Shown piece after piece: positions 9,099 through 17,393 of a stretch of 64,000 nucleotides of DNA. Position numbers and translations under genes: made by a program. Numbering within the stretch: position 1 is the stretch's first letter; each line of letters begins with the position of its first letter. The notes below the pieces were generated by a model. It was not told where the DNA came from and searched no databases. It saw only the letters and a list, made by a program, of their open reading frames with translations. Source of the DNA: Ardenticatenaceae bacterium (GTDB taxonomy: Bacteria; Chloroflexota; Anaerolineae; Promineifilales; Promineifilaceae); assembly GCA_020634315.1 (NCBI GenBank), contig JACKBV010000021.1, positions 1 through 64,000 on the forward strand. The letters are read 5' to 3'.

Positions 9099-10352
9099 AT
9101 GTTATCAACCGGTAGCGACACAATTCAAGAATTAACTGTTGAGGAGCTTCGTGCCAAAGTTGGGACAGGCATGGAGATTGCCAACGAAGAAGAGCATTTG
9201 CTCCTTAGCATGGGACCTCAGCATCCCAGTACACACGGGGTGCTGCGCCTGTTGGTCGAACTGGATGGGGAGACGGTCGTCAATCTAGCGCCAGACATTG
9301 GTTTTTTGCATACGGGCATTGAGAAAAGTATGGAATCCAAGACATTCACCAAAGCTTTGGTGATGACGGATCGCATGGATTATCTCTCCCCAATGTCTAA
9401 TAACCTGGGCTATATTTTGGCGGTCGAGAAATTGATCGGTATTGAAGCGCCACCCCGTGCACAGGCTATTCGCGTTATTTTGGCGGAGTTGCAGCGTGTT
9501 GCCAGCCACCTGGTTTGGTTAGGGACACATGCGTTGGACTTGGCGGCGATGTCTGTGTTCTTGTACTGCTTCCGTGAGCGTGAATACATTCTCGATTTAT
9601 TTGAAATGGTGTCGGGACAGCGCATGATGGTCAGTTATTTCCGCCCCGGCGGTGTCTGGCGAGATTTGCCGGAAGAATTTATTCCAGCAGTGCGTCATTT
9701 TCTTGATTTCTTCCCGGCACGTTTGGCTGATTACGAAGCTTTACTGACCAATAACCCGATTTTCTTAAACCGCGCAAAAGGTGTTGGCATTATCTCCAGA
9801 GATGATGCTGTTTCTTTGGGGTTAACTGGCCCAAGTTTGCGTGCATCCGGTGTGCAATGGGATATTCGCAAGACGCAGCCTTACTCCGGATATGAGCAGT
9901 ATGAGTTTGATGTGCCGGTGCGCACTGATGGGGATGTGTATTCACGATACCAGTGCCGTATTGAGGAGTTTCACCAGAGCTTGCGTATTTTGCAGCAGGC
10001 ATTGGATAAATTACCGGATGGCCCGGTGAATGCAAGTGACCGTAAATATGTGCCACCGCCACGCGCCGAATTGGGACGCAGTATGGAAGCGGTTATTCAC
10101 CATTTCAAGCTGTGGACGGAAGGGTTTAAGGCGCCTGAAGGATTTGTGTATCAAAGTGTGGAGTCGCCACGTGGTGAGTTTGCGTGTTATTTGCGCGGCG
10201 ACGGTGGCTCGAAACCAGCGCGTGTGCATTTTCGCGCTCCCTCTTATGTGAACCTGGCCTCGCTGCCGAAGATGGCTAAAAATTTGTTTATGGCTGACTT
10301 GGTGGCGATTATCGGGTCAATTGATATTGTGTTAGGGGAGATTGACCGATAA
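9099..10352 (+). CDS. nuoD: NADH-quinone oxidoreductase subunit D
   Basis: The 49 kDa-family peripheral subunit that forms the quinone site with NuoB, 417 residues. GPQHPSTHGVLRLLVELDGE near residue 35, GFLHTGIEKSMESKT and the C-terminal LVAIIGSIDIVLGEIDR are diagnostic. It is separated from nuoC by a 63-nt heptamer-repeat spacer, unlike the overlapping genes before it. Confidence 0.98.
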   Translation: MLSTGSDTIQELTVEELRAKVGTGMEIANEEEHLLLSMGPQHPSTHGVLRLLVELDGETVVNLAPDIGFLHTGIEKSMESKTFTKALVMTDRMDYLSPMSNNLGYILAVEKLIGIEAPPRAQAIRVILAELQRVASHLVWLGTHALDLAAMSVFLYCFREREYILDLFEMVSGQRMMVSYFRPGGVWRDLPEEFIPAVRHFLDFFPARLADYEALLTNNPIFLNRAKGVGIISRDDAVSLGLTGPSLRASGVQWDIRKTQPYSGYEQYEFDVPVRTDGDVYSRYQCRIEEFHQSLRILQQALDKLPDGPVNASDRKYVPPPRAELGRSMEAVIHHFKLWTEGFKAPEGFVYQSVESPRGEFACYLRGDGGSKPARVHFRAPSYVNLASLPKMAKNLFMADLVAIIGSIDIVLGEIDR

Positions 10353-10411
10353 CATGCCGATATTGCGGCGGATGTTTTTGATGCGCAATATGCAATACAA
10401 CGGAGTTCGCC

Positions 10412-10945
10412 TTGATTAAGGAAAAATACGCGAAAGAGATAGAAGGTATCCTGGCTCGTTTCCCAACGAAGAAATCGGCCGCGCTGCCGCTGATGCACCT
10501 GGCACAGCGGGAATATGGCTATATGAGTAAGGAAGCGATGCAGGAAGTGGCGGCTATTCTTGACCTGGATCCGACGCATATACTTTCTCTGGCTGGCTTT
10601 TATTCGCTTTATTACGAGGAGCCGCAGGGGAAGTATGTGTTGGAGATTTGTAATGACCTGGCCTGTGCTTTGCGTGGCGCTGACGATTTTGTGGAGATGG
10701 CGACAGCAAAGCTTGGCATTCCCGTGGATGGCACTACGGAGGATGGGATGTTTACCATCAAGACGGTGATGTGCCTGGGGGCTTGTGACCGTGCGCCGAT
10801 GTTGCAATGTAATTTGAAGTTTGAGGAACATCTGGATGAGACGAAGTTTGAGGCTTTGTTGGCGCGGTTGCGGGCGGAAGCAGAGACGGGGGGAGAGGAA
10901 ACGGCCGTTGCCCCCAAAATTGCATCCTATGCGGTGAAAAAGTAG
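10412..10945 (+). CDS. nuoE: NADH-quinone oxidoreductase subunit E
   Basis: The 24 kDa thioredoxin-fold subunit with a 2Fe-2S cluster (N1a), 177 residues. The cluster ligands are C80, C85, C121 and C125 (CNDLAC and CLGAC). The start is probably TTG at 10412, preceded by GGAG at 10402-10405; no ATG fits the expected N-terminus. The upstream spacer contains an ATATTGCG / CGCAATAT inverted repeat. Confidence 0.95.
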   Translation: MIKEKYAKEIEGILARFPTKKSAALPLMHLAQREYGYMSKEAMQEVAAILDLDPTHILSLAGFYSLYYEEPQGKYVLEICNDLACALRGADDFVEMATAKLGIPVDGTTEDGMFTIKTVMCLGACDRAPMLQCNLKFEEHLDETKFEALLARLRAEAETGGEETAVAPKIASYAVKK

Positions 10946-10959
10946 CACGAGGTTAGCAA

Positions 10960-12210
10960 ATGGCACATATTCTACTACGTCACCGAGATATTCCAGACCT
11001 GCGTAAACTAGGCGTTTATCAGGCAAATGGCGGTTATGCCGCCTGGCAGAAAGTCCTGACCGAATATGAACCGCAGCAGGTCATAGACATTGTTCGCAAC
11101 TCCAATTTGCGCGGGCGCGGCGGCGCTGGTTTCCCGACCGGCGTCAAGTGGGGCTTCATCCCGAAAGGTCCTGGCGATAAATACGTCATCATCAACACGG
11201 ACGAATCAGAGACAGGCACATTCAAAGATCGTGAGCTAGTTGAGAATAACCCGCATCAGATCATTGAAGGGGCATTAATTGCCGCCTACGCCATTGGCGC
11301 GAAAACGATCTACAACTATTTTCGCGGCGAATATATGGATGCGGCCTACGCCTTTGAAGAGGCGCTGCAAGATGCATATGCTGCCGGGTTAATCGGCGAA
11401 AACATTTTAGGCACCGGCTTTAGCTGCAATTTCTATTGCCACTATGGCGCGGGTGCTTACATTTGCGGCGAAGAAACAGCGTTGATTAAGTCGCTGGAAG
11501 GCGAACTAGGGCAGCCATGGTCGAAACCGCCGTTTCCGGCCGTTGAGGGGTTGTTCCGTAAACCTACCGTTGTTAACAATACCGAGACGCTGGCAAATGT
11601 GCCGCCCATCATCAACAATGGGGCAGATTGGTATAAGAGCATGGGGACGGAGCGCAGCGCTGGCGTGAAGATCGTTTGTATGAGCGGTCATGTGGAAAAG
11701 CCGGGCAATTATGAAGTCGAATTGGGCACAACCTATCGCCAATTGATTGAGATGGCTGGCGGTATGCGCGGCGGCAAAAAATTTAAGGCACTGCTTCCCA
11801 GCGGTGGCTCTGGCCCGGTGATTATTGAGAATGCGTTAGACGCGCCCATGACATATGAAGGGTTAGACGCATACCAGTCGGTGATGGGGTCTTCTTCTGT
11901 TATCGTGATGGATGAAGACACAGATATGGTCTGGGCCGCGTTAAAGATGATTCACTTTTTCAAGCATGAATCTTGCGGTAAGTGTACGCCATGCCGTGAA
12001 GGCACTTTTTGGATGGAGAAGGTTCTGCATCGCCTTTATCATGGACATGGCACAGAGCAGGATTTGCAAACGCTGGAAAGTGTGGCAAAACAGGTGAAAG
12101 GCAGAACGTTGTGTGCGCTGGGCGAATTTGCTATTAACCCGGTGTTGTCCACAATTCGCCACTTCCCCAATGAATACCGCGCCAAACTGAATGGAAGAGG
12201 ATCAGCATGA
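10960..12210 (+). CDS. nuoF: NADH-quinone oxidoreductase subunit F
   Basis: The 51 kDa subunit that binds FMN and NADH, 416 residues. The nucleotide-binding segment LRGRGGAGFPTGVKWGF is near residue 50. The N3 4Fe-4S ligands are in SCGKCTPCREGT near 338 and TLCALGEFA near 385. The stop overlaps the nuoG start by 4 nt. Confidence 0.98.
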   Translation: MAHILLRHRDIPDLRKLGVYQANGGYAAWQKVLTEYEPQQVIDIVRNSNLRGRGGAGFPTGVKWGFIPKGPGDKYVIINTDESETGTFKDRELVENNPHQIIEGALIAAYAIGAKTIYNYFRGEYMDAAYAFEEALQDAYAAGLIGENILGTGFSCNFYCHYGAGAYICGEETALIKSLEGELGQPWSKPPFPAVEGLFRKPTVVNNTETLANVPPIINNGADWYKSMGTERSAGVKIVCMSGHVEKPGNYEVELGTTYRQLIEMAGGMRGGKKFKALLPSGGSGPVIIENALDAPMTYEGLDAYQSVMGSSSVIVMDEDTDMVWAALKMIHFFKHESCGKCTPCREGTFWMEKVLHRLYHGHGTEQDLQTLESVAKQVKGRTLCALGEFAINPVLSTIRHFPNEYRAKLNGRGSA

Positions 12211-14762
12211 GTGATCTGATAACTTTAACTGTTGACGGTATTGATGTAAGCGTGCCGAAAGGAACGCTGGTTGTTGATGCCGCAAAGCGTATTGAAAACG
12301 ACATCCCCGTTTTTTGTTACCACCCGAAGATGGCTCCGGTGGGGATGTGCCGTATGTGTCTGGTTGAAATTGGCTTGCCAATGCGCGACCGGGCGACCGG
12401 CGAATTGATGACGAATGAGGATGGCAGTCCGCAAATTAATTTTGGGCGCGGCTTGCAAACCGCCTGTACGGTGCAGGTGAGTCCAGGAATGGTTGTGCGC
12501 ACGCAAACTCAACCTGTGACTGAAGCGCGGGAAGCTGTGATTGAATTTTTGCTAAGCAGCCACCCATTGGATTGCCCGATTTGTGACAAGGGTGGGGAAT
12601 GCCCGCTGCAAAACCTGACCATGGCGCATGGCAATGGAAACGGCCGTATGGTCTATACGGACAAAATGAAACAGGAGAAACATGTGCCGTTGGGCGACAT
12701 GATTTTCCTGGATCGGGAACGGTGCATTCAATGTGCGCGTTGCATTCGTTTCCAGGATGAAGTGGTCGGCGATCCGGTGATTCAGTTCCACAATCGCGGC
12801 CGCAGCCTGGAAATTGCGACCATGTCCGACCCTGGCTTTGACAGCTATTGGAGCGGGAACACGACTGATATTTGCCCGGTGGGGGCGTTAACAACGGCCG
12901 ATTTTCGTTTTGGTGCGCGTCCCTGGGAAATGACCCCGGTGGCAACCGTATCGCCACATGGTCCAGCCGGAAGCAACATGACGTTCAGCACGCGCATTGA
13001 GGCGGCGGCCGGTGGTCGCACTGTCATCAAGCGCGTGATGCCGCGTCAACATGAAATCGTCAACGAGACCTGGATTTCAGACCGTGATCGCTTTGTGCAT
13101 CATTTTGCGGATGCACCGGAACGGCTGCGCCAGCCGCTGGTACGCAAAGATGGCAAATTAGTCGCCGTCAGTTGGGATGAGGCGCTCAATTTTGTCGCTG
13201 AAAAGCTGAATGGATTGGGTGGTGCGCCGGTTGCCGGACTAAGCGGTGATCGGGTTAGCAATGAAGACCTGTTCCTTTTCCAAAAGCTGCTGCGCAAAGG
13301 ATTGAAAAGCAACCATATTGACCTGGCAAACCGCCGCATGGCAGGTGGCGATGTGGTGGCGCAAGTGGGTGTTGTTCATGATGAGAATTATGATTATCCA
13401 CAGCGCTTAGGCCAGGGAGATGCCATTGTTGTCGTTGCCTCGGATTTGCACGAAGAGGAGCCAATCTGGTGGCTGCGCGTGAAACAGGCTGCGGAGCGTG
13501 GGGCAACTGTTGTTGTCTTGAATGCGCGTCCGACACGCCTTGATTCGTTTGCGACGTATGCGCTGCATTACCGACCGGGAACGGCCGTTGCCACTGTCCG
13601 TAATTTGCTCAGTTCTGCCAAAGTCAAAGTGGACGATGCAGAAAGCGATTTGGTGGTTGCGGCACAAGCCCTGGTTAAAGCCAATAATCTGGTTGCCTTT
13701 TACGGCGCGGAAGGCGTGACTTATGCCGAAACGGAAGCCATTGCGCGTTTGTTGGGCAATTTGCTGCTGTTGAAAAATGGTGGCGAAGGGCATGTTGGCC
13801 GCCCCAATAATGGCCTTATCCCTGTTTGGCCGCATAACAACACGCAAGGCGCATGGGATATGGGCGTGCATCCAGCCTTTGAGCCGGGATATAAGCCGGT
13901 CAAAGAGGCGGGTTTCAACGCCAATGAGATTTATGCGGGGGTGGCGGCCGGACGCATCAAAGCGTTGTATGTGATGGCCGCTGATCCGGTGGGCGATGGG
14001 CTGTTAGCCGGTCGTGGACAGCTAGATTTGCTGGTTGTGCAAGAGTTGTTTATGACGGAAACGGCCGTTCTCGCTGATGTCGTTCTCCCGGCGCAAAGTT
14101 GGGCCGAACGCGAAGGCACATTCACCAGCGGTGAACGTCGCGTGCAGCGTTATTATCCCGCCGTGACACCGGTTGGCGAAAGCCGCCCTGACTGGCAAAT
14201 CCTGGCCCAATTGGGTGAGCGTCTTGGTCTGGGCAAGCCCGCTTTTGCCGCCAGCCTGGTGTTCCGCGACATTAGCAAAGCGGTGAAATCATACAAAGGC
14301 ATGGATTACCGCACATTGGCTCAGGTCGTGCAGCAATGGCCGATGGTCAGCGATGAAGCGTTATATTACGGCGGTACGGCTTTTGAAAACCGCTCTGGAT
14401 TGGGACAGCAATGCCCGCTTACGCCCCCTAAAGAGCCATTTGTTGTGCCTGAGGTAGATGAGATGGTTCCGAACGGGTTGGCGCTGCTGCGGGCGGCGGC
14501 GTTGTATACGCCGGGATCGTTGAACAAGTATTCCCCAATCATTGCCAAGCGCCTGGCGCGGCCAACGTTGTTTGTACAAAATGCGGATGCCGCGAAGTTG
14601 GGATTGGCAATGGGTGATATGGCTCAGGTTGGGGTGAATGGAACGGCCGTATCCGCTCAGGTGCGAGTCGATAACATGCTTCCTGCCGGGGTAGCCGTGC
14701 TGCGTGGTGTGCCATACTGGCCGGGAACGGCCGTGGCCGACATCACCAAAATCGAGCAGTAG
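12207..14762 (+). CDS. nuoG: NADH-quinone oxidoreductase subunit G
   Basis: The 75 kDa iron-sulfur subunit, 851 residues. A ferredoxin-like 2Fe-2S domain at the N-terminus has C37, C48, C51 and C86. Then come HPLDCPICDKGGECPLQ, and ERCIQCARCIRF with CPVGALT for the 4Fe-4S clusters. From about 230 onward it has a molybdopterin-oxidoreductase-like domain that carries no cofactor in complex I. Seven or more ACGGCCGT-type palindromes lie in the less conserved C-terminal two thirds. Confidence 0.97.
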   Translation: MSDLITLTVDGIDVSVPKGTLVVDAAKRIENDIPVFCYHPKMAPVGMCRMCLVEIGLPMRDRATGELMTNEDGSPQINFGRGLQTACTVQVSPGMVVRTQTQPVTEAREAVIEFLLSSHPLDCPICDKGGECPLQNLTMAHGNGNGRMVYTDKMKQEKHVPLGDMIFLDRERCIQCARCIRFQDEVVGDPVIQFHNRGRSLEIATMSDPGFDSYWSGNTTDICPVGALTTADFRFGARPWEMTPVATVSPHGPAGSNMTFSTRIEAAAGGRTVIKRVMPRQHEIVNETWISDRDRFVHHFADAPERLRQPLVRKDGKLVAVSWDEALNFVAEKLNGLGGAPVAGLSGDRVSNEDLFLFQKLLRKGLKSNHIDLANRRMAGGDVVAQVGVVHDENYDYPQRLGQGDAIVVVASDLHEEEPIWWLRVKQAAERGATVVVLNARPTRLDSFATYALHYRPGTAVATVRNLLSSAKVKVDDAESDLVVAAQALVKANNLVAFYGAEGVTYAETEAIARLLGNLLLLKNGGEGHVGRPNNGLIPVWPHNNTQGAWDMGVHPAFEPGYKPVKEAGFNANEIYAGVAAGRIKALYVMAADPVGDGLLAGRGQLDLLVVQELFMTETAVLADVVLPAQSWAEREGTFTSGERRVQRYYPAVTPVGESRPDWQILAQLGERLGLGKPAFAASLVFRDISKAVKSYKGMDYRTLAQVVQQWPMVSDEALYYGGTAFENRSGLGQQCPLTPPKEPFVVPEVDEMVPNGLALLRAAALYTPGSLNKYSPIIAKRLARPTLFVQNADAAKLGLAMGDMAQVGVNGTAVSAQVRVDNMLPAGVAVLRGVPYWPGTAVADITKIEQ

Positions 14763-14777
14763 GAGAAAGGAGAGCTT

Positions 14778-15884
14778 ATGACGCCGGGTCAAATAGCCAT
14801 ACGAGCGCTCATTGTCGGTTTTATCGTGACCTTCGCGTTTATTACCGGCTTTGCTTATACAACATTACTCGAACGCAAAGTGTTGGGCCGTTTACAACAT
14901 CGCGTTGGCCCAAACCGCGCCGGGTACATTCCACTGCCGACACGTGGTGGCAAAGAACGAAAACTGCTGGGCGGTATTTTGCAGCCTGCGGCCGACGCCG
15001 TGAAACTCTTCTTTAAGGAAGACATCACGCCAGGTAAAGTAGATCTCGTCATCTATAATCTTGCGCCCATGCTCGCCGTGATTCCCGCGATCCTGATTCT
15101 CGCTGTGATCCCTTTGGCGGGGAAAGTGCCCTGGTTAGTTCCTGATCCTTACCAATATTTTGCCGTTGCACCAGGCGTTAACGTCGGTGTGCTGTTTATC
15201 CTGGCAATTACTTCCATTGGCGTCTATGGCGTTGTCCTGGCCGGATGGGCATCGAACAGCAAATATGCTGTCTTGGGCGGCATTCGCGCTTCGGCACAAA
15301 TGATCAGCTACGAATTGGCGATGGGCTTATCCGTGCTCATCCCCATCATGCTTGCCGACTCAATGGATATGGGCGGTATTGTGGCCGCGCAAAAAAATGG
15401 CTGGTTTGTCTTTTTACAGCCAATTGCCGCTTTTATCTTCTCGATTGCTGTGATGGCTGAACTGCAACGTGCGCCCTTTGACTTGCTCGAAGCGGAACAA
15501 GAGCTGTCAGCCGGGTTTAACGTGGAGTATGGTGGGATGCGCTTTGGCATGTTCTTCATGGCCGAGTACATGAAGATGGCCTCCCTGAGCGCCATTGCCG
15601 CCACCCTGTTTTTTGGCGGGTATCGTGGCCCCTTTGTTGACCAGGTACCGCTGCTTGGCTTCGTTTACATCAGCATCAAAATCATCATTGGCCTGCTGCT
15701 CATGATCTGGATTCGTGCATCGTTCCCACGTTTGCGCTATGACCAGTTGATGAGCTTCGGCTGGAAAGTGCTGCTGCCCGTCTCTGTAGCGAACTTTGTG
15801 GTGATGGCTATCGTGCTGGTGCTCCAGGCGGAAGGTGTCTTCCAGCCGTTAGTCAGTGCGATCTTGGAATTTATTGGCGGGTGA
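14778..15884 (+). CDS. nuoH: NADH-quinone oxidoreductase subunit H
   Basis: Membrane subunit at the quinone-site interface, 368 residues with about eight helices. LERKVLGRLQHRVGPNRAGY, GGILQPAADAVKLFFKED and ELQRAPFDLLEAEQELSAGF are NuoH signatures, including the acidic loop. A strong ribosome binding site (AGGAGAAAGGAG) precedes the ATG. Confidence 0.98.
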   Translation: MTPGQIAIRALIVGFIVTFAFITGFAYTTLLERKVLGRLQHRVGPNRAGYIPLPTRGGKERKLLGGILQPAADAVKLFFKEDITPGKVDLVIYNLAPMLAVIPAILILAVIPLAGKVPWLVPDPYQYFAVAPGVNVGVLFILAITSIGVYGVVLAGWASNSKYAVLGGIRASAQMISYELAMGLSVLIPIMLADSMDMGGIVAAQKNGWFVFLQPIAAFIFSIAVMAELQRAPFDLLEAEQELSAGFNVEYGGMRFGMFFMAEYMKMASLSAIAATLFFGGYRGPFVDQVPLLGFVYISIKIIIGLLLMIWIRASFPRLRYDQLMSFGWKVLLPVSVANFVVMAIVLVLQAEGVFQPLVSAILEFIGG

Positions 15885-15971
15885 GCGCTGCTGACCGGTG
15901 CAGACGCCTGTTGGGAATGGGCGGCTGGCAGCGGGTTGCAGGATAACAGGAGAATGGTTTGGAGATAAATT

Positions 15972-16481
15972 ATGCTGCGTGAATTTCAGGCACTATTAAC
16001 AGGGATGTACACCACCCTCAAACATGCGTTTATGCCACCCGTAACGGTCCAATACCCGGAAGTCAAGCGGCCGGTACGCTATCGTTTTAAGGGACGGCAT
16101 GAGCTAAAGCGATATGATAACGGTCTGGAGAAGTGTATTGGTTGTGCCTTGTGCGCTGCTGCTTGTCCTGCCGATGCCATTTTCGTGGAAGCGGCCGAAA
16201 ACAATGATGAGACACGTTACTCTCCAGGCGAGCGGTACGCTAAAACGTATGAGATTAACATGCTGCGCTGCATCTTCTGCGGTTTTTGCGAGGATGCCTG
16301 CCCGACACAGGCAATCGTCTTAGAGCATAACTATGAGTTGAGCTTCTATGATCGTGCCAGTGCCATTTACACAAAAGATATGCTGATTGTGGACGTGCCT
16401 ATCAATGGGCAACCGACGCCGCAGCAAGTAGAGCCGGGTACGTTTAACCGGTCTATTCCCGATATGGAAAATCCCAAGTAA
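15972..16481 (+). CDS. nuoI: NADH-quinone oxidoreductase subunit I
   Basis: Ferredoxin-type subunit with clusters N6a and N6b, 169 residues. Two classical 4Fe-4S motifs are C55-x2-C58-x2-C61-x3-C65 and C100-x2-C103-x2-C106-x3-C110, each last Cys followed by Pro. An 87-nt spacer separates it from nuoH. The site GGAGATAA lies upstream of the ATG. Confidence 0.98.
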   Translation: MLREFQALLTGMYTTLKHAFMPPVTVQYPEVKRPVRYRFKGRHELKRYDNGLEKCIGCALCAAACPADAIFVEAAENNDETRYSPGERYAKTYEINMLRCIFCGFCEDACPTQAIVLEHNYELSFYDRASAIYTKDMLIVDVPINGQPTPQQVEPGTFNRSIPDMENPK

Positions 16482-16538
16482 AAAATCAATGTCAAAACGC
16501 GAGTTTTGTCGTTGGTGATTGACGAGAAGGCGACTGAT

Positions 16539-17072
16539 ATGGGTAATCCAATTGTATTTTTCATCCTTGCGCTCATTGCAATTGCTTCTGCTTTAGGCAT
16601 GTTAGCCAGCCGGAATGCGATTTACAGCGCACTCTTCCTGGTCTTGAACTTTGTCACCATAGCGGTTCTCTACCTGGTGTTAAACGCGCCGTTTATGGCC
16701 GTTGTGCAGGTTACTGTCTATGCCGGGGCAATTATGGTTCTGTTCTTATTTGTCATCATGTTGTTAGGTGCTGAGCGCTCTGGCAGCAGAACAGAAGGCT
16801 TACGAGATTGGGAGTGGATCCTGGCGGGATTCCTGGGTGCTGTATTGATTATTGTGTTTCTGACCAATTTGGTTATGAATCCTTCTGCTGTAGGGGATAC
16901 AGCGCCGTTTATAGACACCAGCCCGGCGGCGTTGGGTTTACGCTTGTTTGAAGCGTATGTATTTCCTTTTGAGCTAACGGGCGTGCTGCTGTTGGCGGCA
17001 ATGATTGGCGTGGTTGTCTTAGGACGCAGAAAGAAGATGGCGCAGCTCGAGAAAGGAGGGAATGATGCCTGA
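16539..17072 (+). CDS. nuoJ: NADH-quinone oxidoreductase subunit J
   Basis: Membrane subunit with five predicted helices, 177 residues from the ATG at 16539. That start has a good site (GAGAAGG at 16523-16529). An in-frame TTG at 16506 would add 11 polar residues ahead of the first helix and is less likely. VQVTVYAGAIMVLFLFVIML is the conserved NuoJ helix 3. It overlaps nuoK by 11 nt. Confidence 0.95.
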   Translation: MGNPIVFFILALIAIASALGMLASRNAIYSALFLVLNFVTIAVLYLVLNAPFMAVVQVTVYAGAIMVLFLFVIMLLGAERSGSRTEGLRDWEWILAGFLGAVLIIVFLTNLVMNPSAVGDTAPFIDTSPAALGLRLFEAYVFPFELTGVLLLAAMIGVVVLGRRKKMAQLEKGGNDA

Positions 17073-17376
17073 TACAGTAAGCATTGACTGGTATGTGGCT
17101 TTGAGCATCATTCTGTTCACGATTGGGGCGATGGGCGTGCTGCTGCGCCGTAACGCCATTGTCGTGTTTATGTCGGTGGAAATGATGCTAAATTCGGCGA
17201 ACCTGGCGTTTGTCGCTTTTTCACGCTACTTAGGCGACCTGGATGGGCAGGTGTTGACCTTTTTTGTCATCACTGTGGCCGCAGCCGAAGTGGCGGTGGG
17301 GTTGGCGTTGATTGTGACGATCTTCCGCACCAAACAAAGCATCAATATTGATGATATCAATACGATGAAAGGGTAA
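17062..17376 (+). CDS. nuoK: NADH-quinone oxidoreductase subunit K
   Basis: Antiporter-associated membrane subunit, 104 residues with three helices. It contains RRNAIVVFMSVEMMLNSANL with the conserved membrane glutamate, and AAAEVAVGLALIV with the second one. GAGAAAGGAGGG inside the end of nuoJ serves as ribosome binding site; the adjacent second ATG at 17065 is equally possible. Confidence 0.97.
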   Translation: MMPDTVSIDWYVALSIILFTIGAMGVLLRRNAIVVFMSVEMMLNSANLAFVAFSRYLGDLDGQVLTFFVITVAAAEVAVGLALIVTIFRTKQSINIDDINTMKG

Positions 17377-17393
17377 AGGAGGGAGCATAACAA

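Noticed and set aside
10244..11026. 260-codon open frame antisense to nuoE/nuoF
   Set aside because: It lies opposite well-conserved nuo genes and has no family features.
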